DNA from: Prorocentrum cordatum
Lineage: Eukaryota; Sar; Dinophyceae; Prorocentrales; Prorocentraceae
NCBI GenBank assembly: GCA_963575745.1
Contig: CAUYUJ010020543.1
Span: forward strand, 46,861-110,860
Length of the DNA stretch: 64,000 bases
Reading direction: 5' to 3'
The position numbers and the translations under genes are program-made. Of the stretch, positions 55,159-64,000 are shown piece by piece (position 1 is the stretch's first letter; every line of letters starts with the position of its first letter). Below the pieces are notes generated by a model. It was not told where the DNA came from, searched no databases, and saw only the letters and a list, made by a program, of their open reading frames with translations.

Positions 55159-55289
55159 AACGAAGGGGGTTGGGGAGCTTCCAAGGTTTGCCGCAGAATC
55201 GTTCCCCCGAAACGCTCTATCAACCCCCGTCAGTGGTTCCCCCGGGGATTCCGGGGCTGCCGCGCCCTCGCCTTCTGCGGCCCTCTGCG

Positions 55290-55292
55290 AGC

Positions 55293-55349
<57 letters not shown>

Positions 55350-55362
55350 GCGACGACGACGA

Positions 55363-55445
<83 letters not shown>
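55290..55445 (+). repeat. (GAC)n and (GGCGAC)n microsatellite
   Basis: (CGA)n to about 55330, then GGCGAC hexamers to 55440. Confidence 0.97.
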
Positions 55446-56034
55446 GCGGACGCCTGAGCGGCGGCCGCCGCGGGGGAATCACGATTTCCCGTGTATAGCT
55501 GGGGGGCCGAATCCGTCACAAAGCACGCGCAACAAACAAAAACTATTATGTGAACGTTTTCTTTTTCGGCGTTTCGACAGTGGGCGGAAGGCCAGGGGGG
55601 GGAGGTGGGGGATCTGGCTCCGGACCTCTGCTGAATGCGATTGTTTGCAGCAGTGCGTCCAGTGAGAGAGGCTCCACCTGCCTGAAACAGGCGCCCAATG
55701 CAGCCAAGATCCACTCCGTGGAGAGGGGGAAGGGGGAAGGGGGGTGCGAGGGCCCGCGCCGATCGGCCAAACCATGAATCACAAGAGCGAGCACTGTTGA
55801 GGAGGTCTTCAAGGCCCGACGAGAACGCGGTCCAGCCTGGGTTCCTGCTCGCTCCTGGACGGATGCCTCGCGGACGGCCCCACGGCCCGAAGCGCGGGCT
55901 CCTCCGAAGAGCAGAGGGTTGCGACCAAGAAGGGCACCTCGGGCCAAGAGCCTCGAGCGAGGGGCGCCGAGAAAAGGGGGGGAGAGTGGCTCGGGGCGGG
56001 GAGGGGGGGGCAAGGGGGCAATGAACTTGTCACC
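55446..56034. other. intronic DNA, nothing recognised
   Basis: Mixed sequence with G-rich runs at 55590-55610 and 55725-55745. Confidence 0.5.
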
Positions 56035-56195
56035 GACAACACCGTCGGCCCGTGTCACAAGGATGCGCGATGAGGATGCCAGGGGCCTTGGACGCCAGCT
56101 TCGAAGCTTGTCGACAACGAAAGTGGCGAAGTATGGACCGAGGAGGCAAGGATGCAAGGGTACCCTTGGGAAGAACGCCCATCCCAGACATGCGA
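56035..56195 (+). repeat. dispersed repeat G, copy 3
   Basis: AAGGATGCGCGATGAGGATG, TTCGAAGC, AAAGTGGCGAAG and CAAGGGTACCCTTG (56155-56168), colinear with copy 1. Confidence 0.7.
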
Positions 56196-56234
56196 CGGCC
56201 TAATGTTTTCAATACGGCATCCCCAGAAGTCCAG

Positions 56235-56338
56235 ACCCTTTCCCAAGGCCGGTTTTTTGTCCCGAGTCGTTTTTTGACGGTCCCGGGGTCCGGTGAGGGC
56301 CCGCAGGGGCCGAAAATAACGAAAGACTTGCCGTTCTG
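56235..56338 (+). repeat. dispersed repeat H, copy 2
   Basis: Matches 4342-4438 in order and spacing. Confidence 0.6.
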
Positions 56339-56836
56339 ATATTTCTACGACGCGATAGTGTCTGGGATCCTTGCTGCACGGGCTGACTGCACCTCGCCCA
56401 CCGATGGGCCAACAAAAGCCTCCCAAAGGATCCGCCCCACGCTCCTGGGGGCAGGCCGGGGCACCCCGGGCCCCGATCGGCCCCCAAAAAGGGGCGATCG
56501 GGGATGCTTTTTGAGGAGCGAGAGACAGGAGGAGGAGGAGGAGAAGGTGGAGGAGGAGACGATCGGCATAAGAGGACCCCGGACCCTCTGGGAGGCGCCC
56601 TAATTCAGGAGGGCCAGGAACAGTAGGGGTAAAGGGTTTTTTTTTCTGCAGGTGTATCGAACCAAGCCGCCCATATCTCTTAGCCCTGATGTGGAAGCAA
56701 GGTGACCTCAATTGGAGGCCACGACTTCATCGCATTATCTGGATTACGGGGTTACTTCGTCCTCGATGAACGGGTGGTGCCCCACTTGAGCCGCTTCCCC
56801 GCTGTCGTTACCCCCGGCCAGCGGTGCACCGCCCGC

Positions 56837-56986
56837 CTCGTCGCCCCTCCAAGTCTTGATGGGGATCGCGTTTTCTGGCTGGAGGGCGTAGCAGACGGGC
56901 GAGTTGTCCACGATGATCACGTCTCGCAGGTCGCGGCCGAGCTTCGACAAGTCCTTGACGTACCCAGCCGTTGACCGCGTGCAGGC
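56837..56986 (-). CDS. SCP/FCP1-family CTD phosphatase, penultimate coding exon
   Basis: 150-bp minus-strand exon, exactly 50 codons. It follows an AG at 56988-56987 (CCTTAG|GCC) and ends GACGAG before a GC donor. It encodes CTRSTAGYVKDLSKLGRDL, then VIIVDNSPVCYALQPENAIP and IKTWRGDE. In SCP1-type HAD phosphatases the Lys of YVKDL and the DNSP motif are catalytic-site elements; both are present. The DxDET motif and the Thr motif must lie in earlier exons. None is seen up to base 64000, so the gene probably extends out of the window. Likely a nuclear or cytosolic protein Ser/Thr phosphatase. Confidence 0.92.
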
Positions 56987-56999
56987 CTAAGGATGCCGA

Positions 57000-57560
57000 C
57001 TAAAAGGGCGAGGGAGGAGGGAAACGAGGAGGGTGAGGAGGAGGACGGAGGAGGAGGGGGGAGGGGGCGGAAGGAAGAGAGGAGGCGGAGGCGGAACCCT
57101 GGAGCCCCCCCCCTCTCCCACCTCCGTCTGCGTCCTCTTCGTCATCCTCCTCGTCCTCCTCCTTTTACTCCTCCTGCTCGTCATGTTCATCCTGCCTCCG
57201 TCCCTCCCGCCCTTCTCGGACGAACCTTTCTGCAAGAGCTGGACCCGCTTCCGCGGGGAACTGAGAAGTTCGCTTCTACTTGAAGCCAGGCCTGGCCCAG
57301 GCAGTCGGTCGTCCCTGTTCGACCTGTACTGTTTTCTCTCCCTCCTTCTCCGCAACTCCTCCTCCTCCTCCTCCTCCTCCTCCTCCTCCTCCTCCTCCTC
57401 CTCCTCCTCCTACTCCTCGTTCTCCTTCTCCTCTCGCCTTTTCCTGATGTTTCTCTTTACTTCCTCATCCTCATCCTCCTCCTCCCCCCGTAGGAGGAGG
57501 GAGGAGGAGGAGGAGGAGGAGGAGGAGGAGGAGGAGGAGAAGGAGGAGGAGGGAGGAGGA
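57000..57560 (+). repeat. (GGA)n and (TCC)n microsatellites, no gene
   Basis: (GGA)-rich 57005-57100, (TCC)n 57355-57420 and 57465-57490, and (GGA)n 57495-57560. The last two are complementary neighbours. Lies upstream of the phosphatase exon, presumably in its preceding intron. Confidence 0.9.
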
Positions 57561-57714
57561 GGAAAAAGAAACATCGGCGGGATCGCGCCCCCCTCAGTCT
57601 GCGAGGGAGGAAACCACAGGGACAAGGAATCCGATGAGGGCGAGCGCTCGAGGCGGGCCGCCTCCTTCTCTTGCAGCTCCTCCTCCGCCTGCTCCTCCTC
57701 GTCTTTTTCTTGGT

Positions 57715-58112
57715 AATAGTATTCTTCTTGCTATTATTATTATTATTATTATTCTTATTCTTATTATTATTATTAGTATTACTATTATTATTATTAATAA
57801 TAATATTAGTATTATCATTATTCGTATTATTATTATTATTACTATGATTATTATTATTATTATTATGATTATTATTATCATTATTATCATTAGTATTACT
57901 ATTATTGATATTATTATTATTAATACTACTATTATTGATCGTATTATTAATAATACTAATAATACTAATAATAATAATATCAATAATGGAATTATCATGA
58001 GCATTAGTATTATCATTATTATAATTATTATTATTATTATTATTATGATTATTATTATCTTCCTCCTCCTCCTCCTCCTCCTCCTCCTCCTCCTCCTCCT
58101 CCCCCTCCCCTC
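57715..58112 (+). repeat. (ATT)n AT-rich island then (CTC)n
   Basis: About 340 bp of degenerate (ATT)n in otherwise GC-rich DNA, ending in (CTC)n at 58062-58105. Ile- or Asn-rich frames are artefacts. Confidence 0.97.
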
Positions 58113-58560
58113 GCGCGCAGCCGAGCGCCATGTGTCACCGAATCCGCGGTGTCGATCGCGCGCCCGCCGCAAGGTGGTTCGTGCCTGAGGCACGAACGCC
58201 TGGCACTGAGCGCGCCGTGCGACTTAAACCCAGTGCGAGCGAGAGCGCGGGGGATACAGTCCACAGCAGGGAGGTCAAGGGCGCGATGGCGAGGGGGATC
58301 GGCAAAGAAACCGAAGCACACGATGGGGCAAAGAGGGATCCGCCGGCCCTCTTGGCGGGGCCACCCGGCTGCGAAGATTAGGCTTGCAGCTCCCTGTGTC
58401 AGTTGCAGCTTCCAGCGTCCACTGTAACAATCCTGCTTTCTGCTTCCTTACTGTCAAGTGTGTTTGAACGCGCGAGGGGGGGAGCCGAACAGCGTCTTGG
58501 TTAGCAGCGTCCCGGGCTCGCGTTGTCTGGATTCCCGGGGGGTCGTGGGACTCGTAAAAA
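58113..58560. other. no supported gene
   Basis: GTGCCTGAGGCAC near 58180 is a short palindrome. Nothing else recognised. Confidence 0.5.
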
Positions 58561-58569
58561 TATAAAATA

Positions 58570-59118
58570 TTCGTGCCCCCGAAGCCATACTCCCTAGTAG
58601 ATTACACCATTCCCCCCCCCCGAGGCCCAAACCCTTGCTAAAAAAACACAAGAGCCGCATTCCCGAAGCCATAATCAATCGCGAATTGCGCAACAGTCGC
58701 GTCCCCGAAGCCATAAACCTTTTGTAGATTACACAATACTCGCGTCCCCGAAACCATGAACTCTGGAAAATTACCAAATATTCGCGCGCCCAACAACAAA
58801 AATGTTCGACTATCATGTAATATTCGCGTCCCCAGGGCCATCAAGCCTCGCAAATTACACCGTGCTTGCGTCCCCGAGGCCACAAACCTGTACAAATGTT
58901 ATAGTATTCGCGTCCCCGAGGCCATGCACCTTCGTAAATTACGGGGCAGTTGCGCCCCCGAGGCCATACATCTTTGTATAATACACAATATTTGCGTCCC
59001 CGAGGCACACAAACCTTTGCAATTGCGCAATATTCGCATCCCCGAATCCATTAACCATAGTAAATTACAAACTATTCGCGTCACCGAAGCCATACACCGT
59101 CGTAAGTTAATATTGGCC
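58570..59118 (+). repeat. strict 42-bp tandem array
   Basis: GCGTCCCCGA-type unit starts at 58699, 58742, 58784, 58826, 58868, 58910, 58952, 58994, 59036 and 59078: a constant 42 bp after the first step of 43. Decayed units lie upstream to about 58570. Because 42 is 14 codons, one frame is open on each strand: IRVPEA-x4-KL-x2 on plus, and MASGTRILCNL-like on minus. Sequence divergence is high while length is fixed. Confidence 0.9.
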
Positions 59119-61642
59119 CTCGCGTGAAGTCCCGACACTGCTTCGCGCCAACGGCGTCCAGACATCCCAACAAAGCTCTGGCACGGCCCATTCTAAGAGA
59201 GGGGGCCGGCGGCATGGGAACGAAGCCCTCGCGGATGCCATAGCCAACGATCTGAGACGGAGCTCGAAAACGATTTACACGCGATGTGGAATGCTTGAAA
59301 CTATCGCTGCCGCCGCAACCGAAAGTGCAGAGCCCGCTACCATTCCAAGCCGATCCGAAGAGTGAGCCCAGAGGGGAAAGAACAAGGCCGCGAGGCCAAC
59401 GCGCGCGCGCGAAACCGATTCTTCAACGAGAGAGGGCCGAGACAGCTGCGAGCGACCACTGACGCGGGGCCCTGAACTGTTGCACTGGACTTCCAGCCCG
59501 CATTCGGGACAACATGCCAATTCGCAGAAACAGAAATATCGTCGGCAACGCGAGAACCGTGGCGCCCCGCCAAGGCCAGGAGGGGAAACGTGGCGAATCC
59601 AGCGACAACGGCCCCAAGATGGACCACGGGGGGGCTCCTGACCCACAAGCCAGGACTCCAGAGACCACGGCCATTTCCGCAAGTGGCAGAATTGCGCTTC
59701 AGATACTCGTTGCTTCTGCGCGAAGCAACCCTCACCACGACATCCTTCAATGATCGAAGCGAAACTGTTTGCGCAAACCTGCGCGCGGGGCATGTGCTGC
59801 CGATCTCGCTGCCGAGCTGCTTCGACTGCATGTGCCTTTTGTTGGGTCCTGCGTTGGGCCACCTCCGCATTGCGACAGTCGGCTGTGTCTTCTGGGAGAT
59901 GGTTGAATTTTGGATCGCGCCGAAAGTAGACCGCCTGAAATTTTCGGCGCGGCCTGGCTCGACCGGGTCGAACAGAGCTTCGCTGCGAAACTGGCAGTCG
60001 CGCTGAGGCCAAAGAAGACGAGGCAGGATGGGGCCGTGCCTTTCGCAAACTCACGCAAGACTCCTTGGGTTTACGATGGGGCCCTGGGACACACAAATAC
60101 ATGCACAAGTAAAGTAATTCTCCACTTCCCCATATATTCTGGGTTTCCATTTCCCATATGTTCCCATATTTTCTGGGGAATCGACGATTCATTGTGTCTG
60201 GGTGTTTTTCCTCCCCTGAATTTAAAGTGTCGCCGCGCATGCTCCGCGGTGCTGATGTGCTCGCGCAGCGCAGCCTCCTCGGGATAACCGGCGCCGTTTT
60301 TGGAAGCTCGTCTTTCAATCCATCCAGCTCCTGCAGAGCGCGCCGCGCAGCGTGGCGCATCGCAGGCGCGTCTCCTTCCGCGCGGGGGCCAGCGCGGCAC
60401 TTGCGGAGCCTGATAAACTTACGGTTGGAATAAAGACGCCCGCTGGTCTGGAGAAGGGGGCGTAGGCGCCTGCCCCCCGCAGCGGCGAGATGTCGCGCTG
60501 CCAGTTGCGCGGTTCACACGAGGGCCGAGTTAGACGCCGAAGACTTTTGATGGGCCACCGCGCGGGTTCGACGCGTCGGAGATGCGCGTTCTCTTTTGGG
60601 TGTGCGTTTTGTTCAGAAGACCACTTGGTTTGCTCCCGCCCAGGCGCGACGCGCCGCGCGACGTCTGGGCGCTTCGGGGAGCGCCGCGCCGTTGCGAGCT
60701 GAGCCAGGACATGCGCGCCACCAGTTCAAGTCGCCCGCGAATGCGGCGTCGACGAAATCGCACTGCGGGACAGCGCCACGAGCGCGAGCGCAGCGCGCGT
60801 TCAAAAGTGGAACCCCAGAACAGTGCCCTGCAACGCTATGTCCTGCACCTCGACAGCATCAGACAGTCCACCGCGACGCCGGCAGTCCTGGGATCAAGCC
60901 AAGATGAGAACGCGATGACGAATGCATTGTCGGCGCCTTTCGCCTTCAGCCTGGCGACAAGACAGTCTGCCCGCGCACGGTCCAACGCGCCAGACACATC
61001 CGCGCCGAACGCGACAACGCGTTTGCCGCGGCCAACCTCCGACAGCTAACTGCAGGCATCGTGCCCGCGCGCTCTTGCGCCCTCTCCTGGGGCGGCGAGC
61101 AACTTGGCGGTCTCCGCTTGGCCTGAAGGCGCGGCAATTACGGGCGGTCTCGGGCGCGCGGGAGGCCGGGCGAATGCCCCAATAGTTGCCTGGGCGGGAC
61201 TTAATTTTACGCGCGGGCAACGGAATCACCCAGCTAATCACGCATGGCGTGGGCCCTCCAACACTGCGAAGGATGGCGCGGCGACGATCGCCGCGGGCAG
61301 CGCGAACTGGGGGCGAATCGCCACAGGGGCCTGGCTGAATAGAGCCGGGGTCAGCGCCGGCACCTTCGCGCGGTCGTTCCAGAACCTCGGCGCGGACCCG
61401 GGTGCGCGAAGCCAAACGCGTCTTGGTCGGCCTTCGACTGGAACTCGGAGAAGTCGTCGTCGGCTGCAAGCAAAAAGCCGCAATTTCCTAGCAAAGCACG
61501 TCTTGCAAAAGTGACCTTTGGGGGGCGTCGCCCGCTGCCGACGAGAATTCCGACGAGCGGGGGTGGGGGGCGAAGACGCGCGGCTGGCCCGCATGTGAGA
61601 GCGCCGCGTGTGCGCCACCATTTTTCGAAGCAAGCTGCAAAG
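59119..61642. other. no supported gene; scattered open frames
   Basis: Both strands have protein-like scraps, for example minus 60350-60290 (ALQELDGLKDELPKTAPVIP) and plus 60905-61130 (ERDNAFAAANLRQLTAGIVP). No domain or consistent splicing can be assigned. CCCATAT/TTCTGGG strings repeat three times at 60125-60180. Confidence 0.35.
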
Positions 61643-61826
61643 TTAAAGTGCGCAGCCGTCCGAGAGGGGGTCACATTTGTTGCGCTCCATGAGCAAATCG
61701 CGCAGGCAGAGCATCTGCTTGTCGGCGTCGCCCAGGGTTCCCGCGGCCGCAATCATCCCGTCGATGAGCTGCGGGCGCCTGTCTCCAGGGAAATGCTTCG
61801 CCGGGCAGGGGTCAGACGCCTCGCGG
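61643..61826 (-). CDS. possible exon, unknown protein
   Basis: The minus strand after a possible acceptor CTGTCAG (61827-61828) reads REASDPCPAKHFPGDRRPQL, then IDGMIAAAGTLGDADKQMLC, LRDLLMERNKCDPLSDG and a stop at 61643. The amphipathic, charged text looks like real coding sequence and the frame has an upstream stop, consistent with an exon. No family recognised. A GC donor just before the stop is possible. Confidence 0.3.
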
Positions 61827-62330
61827 CTGACAGCGATAATTCGGCGAACTTAGCGGGCGCGCACTCGGCGCTGCAATCCCGGTAAAAAGTGCGCCGTCTC
61901 ATACTCAAATTCAATATACCGAGGGGGCCCTAATCTCAGGGGGGCGCAAGACCTGGGCACAGGGGGCCCGGAAATCCCCGACGAGGTCGCCAAAAGAAAG
62001 ACGAGGCCGAGCCTGCATTTTGACGAGGCCTCCCGCTGCAGACATCCCATGAAACTCCTCCTCGTCAAAATCCGAGGCGCGGTCGTCAAAAAACGATGGC
62101 GAACCCGAGTCCTGGCAAACCCGGGTCTCACGCTCCCCCGATAATCAGCCGATGCTCTCCGACGATCGGCTCCGAGAAGATCGCGCGACAAACCAGCTTG
62201 GCAACGGCGACGCTGCGGTCGCTGATGCGGGGCGCAACTTGGCGAACGACGCCGGAGATGGGGCCGCCGGGGCCGCGCAGGACGCAATCCAAGAGGCGCT
62301 CGCCCCGGTTGAGGTTCCCGGCTTTCTCAT

Positions 62331-63400
62331 TCAGGCCTGATCTCGCGCGCGCGGCTTGCCGCGCCCCCCGCCCATCGAATTGCCGCTCGAATGCCGGGGC
62401 CGGCGCGGGCTGCGGGCGCGGGCGTAGCCGACTGCCGCAGTAGCAACCGCGAAATCTTTCAACGTCGCCCACTCGGCCTCCAGGGCGTGCGTCGGCGCAA
62501 CTTCTCCACTGCGAAGGGGGCGATGCCGCGCGGCGGGGGCGATTGGCCCCTGGCGCGGGTAAACGACGTGCCAAGACCTCGCATGACCGTCAGAGCAAGG
62601 GATCCGAAGAACACGCGGTGCAGAATTGGACTTGGAGCAGTGGCGCGCCTCCCCCTTGCCCCCCGCCCCGAGCTCCAGGCGCGAAACGAATTCGCACCCG
62701 TTGAAAGAGACGCCGCGCATGGGCTGGAACAAGAAACTCTCCGCAATCGCAAATGGACCCGGCCACCGCGATTGTTCCAATGCGTGGCGGACTTCAGCGC
62801 AGCGAGACAACAATCCGAGCAAGTTGACGTGCGCGACGGTGAAACTCACGTCATGGACTCGCGACTCAAGCTCGATGTTGCTCGAGCTGGAGATGGCTTG
62901 ACCGCCGCCTCCTGTCCCGAGCTCGCCGTTGCCTCTGAACCGCTATGCGATGTCTTCGGTGCCTCCATCTGCAGGTTCTCTGGGAACTCGCGCGAACATG
63001 GCTGCGTTGGGGGTGGCATCTCTGCGCGCAACACCTGTGCCGAACCATCGTCGGGAATCGCACGCGGAGTCGCTGCGTCTTGCTATCGGAGCACGTTCTG
63101 CTCCTGGCATAAGACGACGGGAGCGATTGCGCGCCCTGCGCCGCTAAGGCCGTAGATGGTGGCAGGGCTCGCGGGCGGAGGGGAGGCTTCTCGAGCATCG
63201 CCGCAGAGGAAGGTCCTGCTCCTGTGTGACACCCTCCACTGGAACTCCGCTGTAGAAAACTCCAGCGCTGACTATCGCGCCCGCGCAAGTACCGCTAGCG
63301 ACGCTGCCCATCGCGCTCGCACCATTAGCTGCACTGCCCATCTCACCTGCACCTGCGATAGGCGAAGCGTTGATGCCGCATCCGATGACGATCACATATA
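62331..63400 (-). pseudogene. possible degraded coding region or exons, unknown protein
   Basis: One minus-strand frame stays open from about 63440 to 62331 apart from TAG codons near 63145 and 62945. Segments include GLYVIVIGCGINASPIAGAG, SSSNIELESRVHDVSFTVAH and LSRCAEVRHALEQSRWPGPF. TTCAG just after the 62945 stop could be a splice acceptor, so these may be exons and not a broken gene. Long open frames also arise by chance at this GC content. No family recognised. Confidence 0.25.
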
Positions 63401-63430
63401 GACCCAAGTTGGTGAGGACCTGATTTGTCT

Positions 63431-64000
63431 CATATGGGCTGCTTCGAACTCACTGGCGGGTCTGCTGGACTCTCTGCTTTCGGTGGGCTTGGGATTGAAG
63501 AGGCAGGCGGCTGCGGTGGTGGCTGAGGTGGTCCAGTGACGGAGGCCGTGGCTGTGGTGGCTGTGGTCCGCCTGCACCCGCTGGTCCTGCAGCTGCTTCA
63601 CATCCACGCGTGTCGTAATCGGAATCCTCGTTCTCTAGCTCAGCGACTGCCTGCCGCACCTGCTCGAACTCTTTGTCGACTTGCACGAGCTCTTCCTGCA
63701 TGCTCCATATACGCTCGCGCAGGCAATTTGCATTATGCGGTGGATTCTCCTTTTTCAATGTCAGCTCAACCAAGTGCTTGTTATTTGACTCCGCGTTTGC
63801 AACCCGCGTTCGTCAACATGTATTCCAGCACTGCAATCTCCAAATCCGTCTCCGCCGTGTTCTTGCCACTACCAATTGTTGCCAACGCTTGTTGACCCAA
63901 TCCGAACAGTCTCTGCCGTACGCGTTCCTTATAGGCCTTGTTGCCTGGAGTGTTCGACGGGAAATGCAAATCGTGAGATAAATGTGGAATGCATCTCCGC
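63431..64000 (-). CDS. partial gene: coiled-coil and proline-rich protein, frame-shifted, runs off the right edge
   Basis: From the window edge the minus strand is open: CIPHLSHDLHFPSNTPGNKA, then KERVRQRLFGLGQQALATIG and TDLEIAVLEYMLTNA. A 13-bp near-duplication at about 63797-63809 shifts the frame. Removing it restores a continuous reading TNAESNNKHLVELTLKKENP, then RERIWSMQEELVQVDKEFEQ and VRQAVAELENEDSDYDTR, a likely coiled coil. Further down a proline-rich tail (GPPQPPPQPPASSIPSPPK) ends at a TGA at 63431-63433 in yet another frame. No family recognised. Either a pseudogene, sequence errors, or very small introns. Confidence 0.45.

Larger units (their letters stand above)
49125..56836 (-). 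other. 7.7-kb GC-AG intron of the CTD phosphatase gene
   Basis: Donor: ...GGCGACGAG|GCGGGCGG. Acceptor: ...AAAAAGACGAG|GCGGACCG. The ten bases GACGAGGCGG occur at both junctions, so the exact cut is ambiguous. The choice giving GC at the start, AG at the end and G as the first exon base fits known dinoflagellate splice sites. There is no polypyrimidine tract (AAAACATAAAAA precedes the acceptor repeat). The intron is filled with the tandem arrays and mobile elements listed separately. Confidence 0.8.

Noticed and set aside
58570-59118. CRISPR-like 42-bp spacing
   Set aside because: The entire 42 bp is one diverged repeat unit; there is no repeat-spacer alternation.

Overview
The window is nuclear DNA of a dinoflagellate. 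Three independent signs support this. (1) A complete dinoflagellate spliced-leader (DinoSL) sequence lies at the 5' end of a large retrotransposon (39869-39890, minus). Two degraded leaders precede other mRNA-like copies (46218-46239 and 9780-9801, both minus). (2) A host gene has an intron with a GC donor, an AG acceptor and a direct repeat across both splice sites, a known dinoflagellate pattern. (3) Genes are sparse in GC-rich DNA dominated by microsatellites, minisatellites and small foldback elements. A Prorocentrum-like genome is my guess at genus level only. There is one 100-base assembly gap (23901-24000).

The best host gene is a CTD small-phosphatase (SCP/FCP1, HAD family) gene on the minus strand. 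Its last two coding exons are at 56837-56986 and 48933-49124 and join in frame with correct family spacing. The 7.7 kb intron between them is almost entirely repeats: 73-bp units, a 2-kb GGCTGA array with a 155-bp higher-order period, 211-bp units, 45-bp units, one arm of a dispersed family and a nested pair of small mobile elements. Earlier exons, including the DxD catalytic motif, are not seen and probably lie beyond base 64000.

The main mobile element (33661-39890, minus) is a near full-length non-LTR retrotransposon. It carries the DinoSL, ORF1 with a zinc-finger-like N-terminus, an APE-type endonuclease, reverse transcriptase, a zinc knuckle, RNase H and a C-terminal Cys-rich domain. Three frame breaks interrupt it, and (GGA)n DNA flanks both ends.

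Layout: 1-9.2 kb holds dispersed tandem families, microsatellites and degenerate CCCCAAGAG tracts. 9.27-9.80 kb is an SL-marked retrocopy. 10-23.9 kb holds microsatellites, microsatellite-carrying element E, foldback families A and B, and two degraded coding stretches. 24.0-25.35 kb holds a frame-broken membrane-protein gene next to the gap. 25.7-28.2 kb holds foldback A4 and the third E copy. 28.2-32.4 kb is a roughly 102-bp satellite interrupted by two copies of a 600-bp block. 33.7-39.9 kb is the retrotransposon. 40-48.9 kb holds a MITE (41.7 kb), an SL-marked retrocopy (45.2-46.2 kb), and foldback B2 split by a 195-bp element with a perfect 23-bp target duplication. 48.9-57.0 kb is the phosphatase gene end. 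57-64 kb holds microsatellites, a strict 42-bp repeat array and several exon-like minus-strand stretches, the best being a coiled-coil/proline-rich gene fragment at the right edge.

Most long open frames in the window are products of stop-free simple repeats and are not annotated as genes. I see no rRNA, tRNA, CRISPR or credible promoter sequences.
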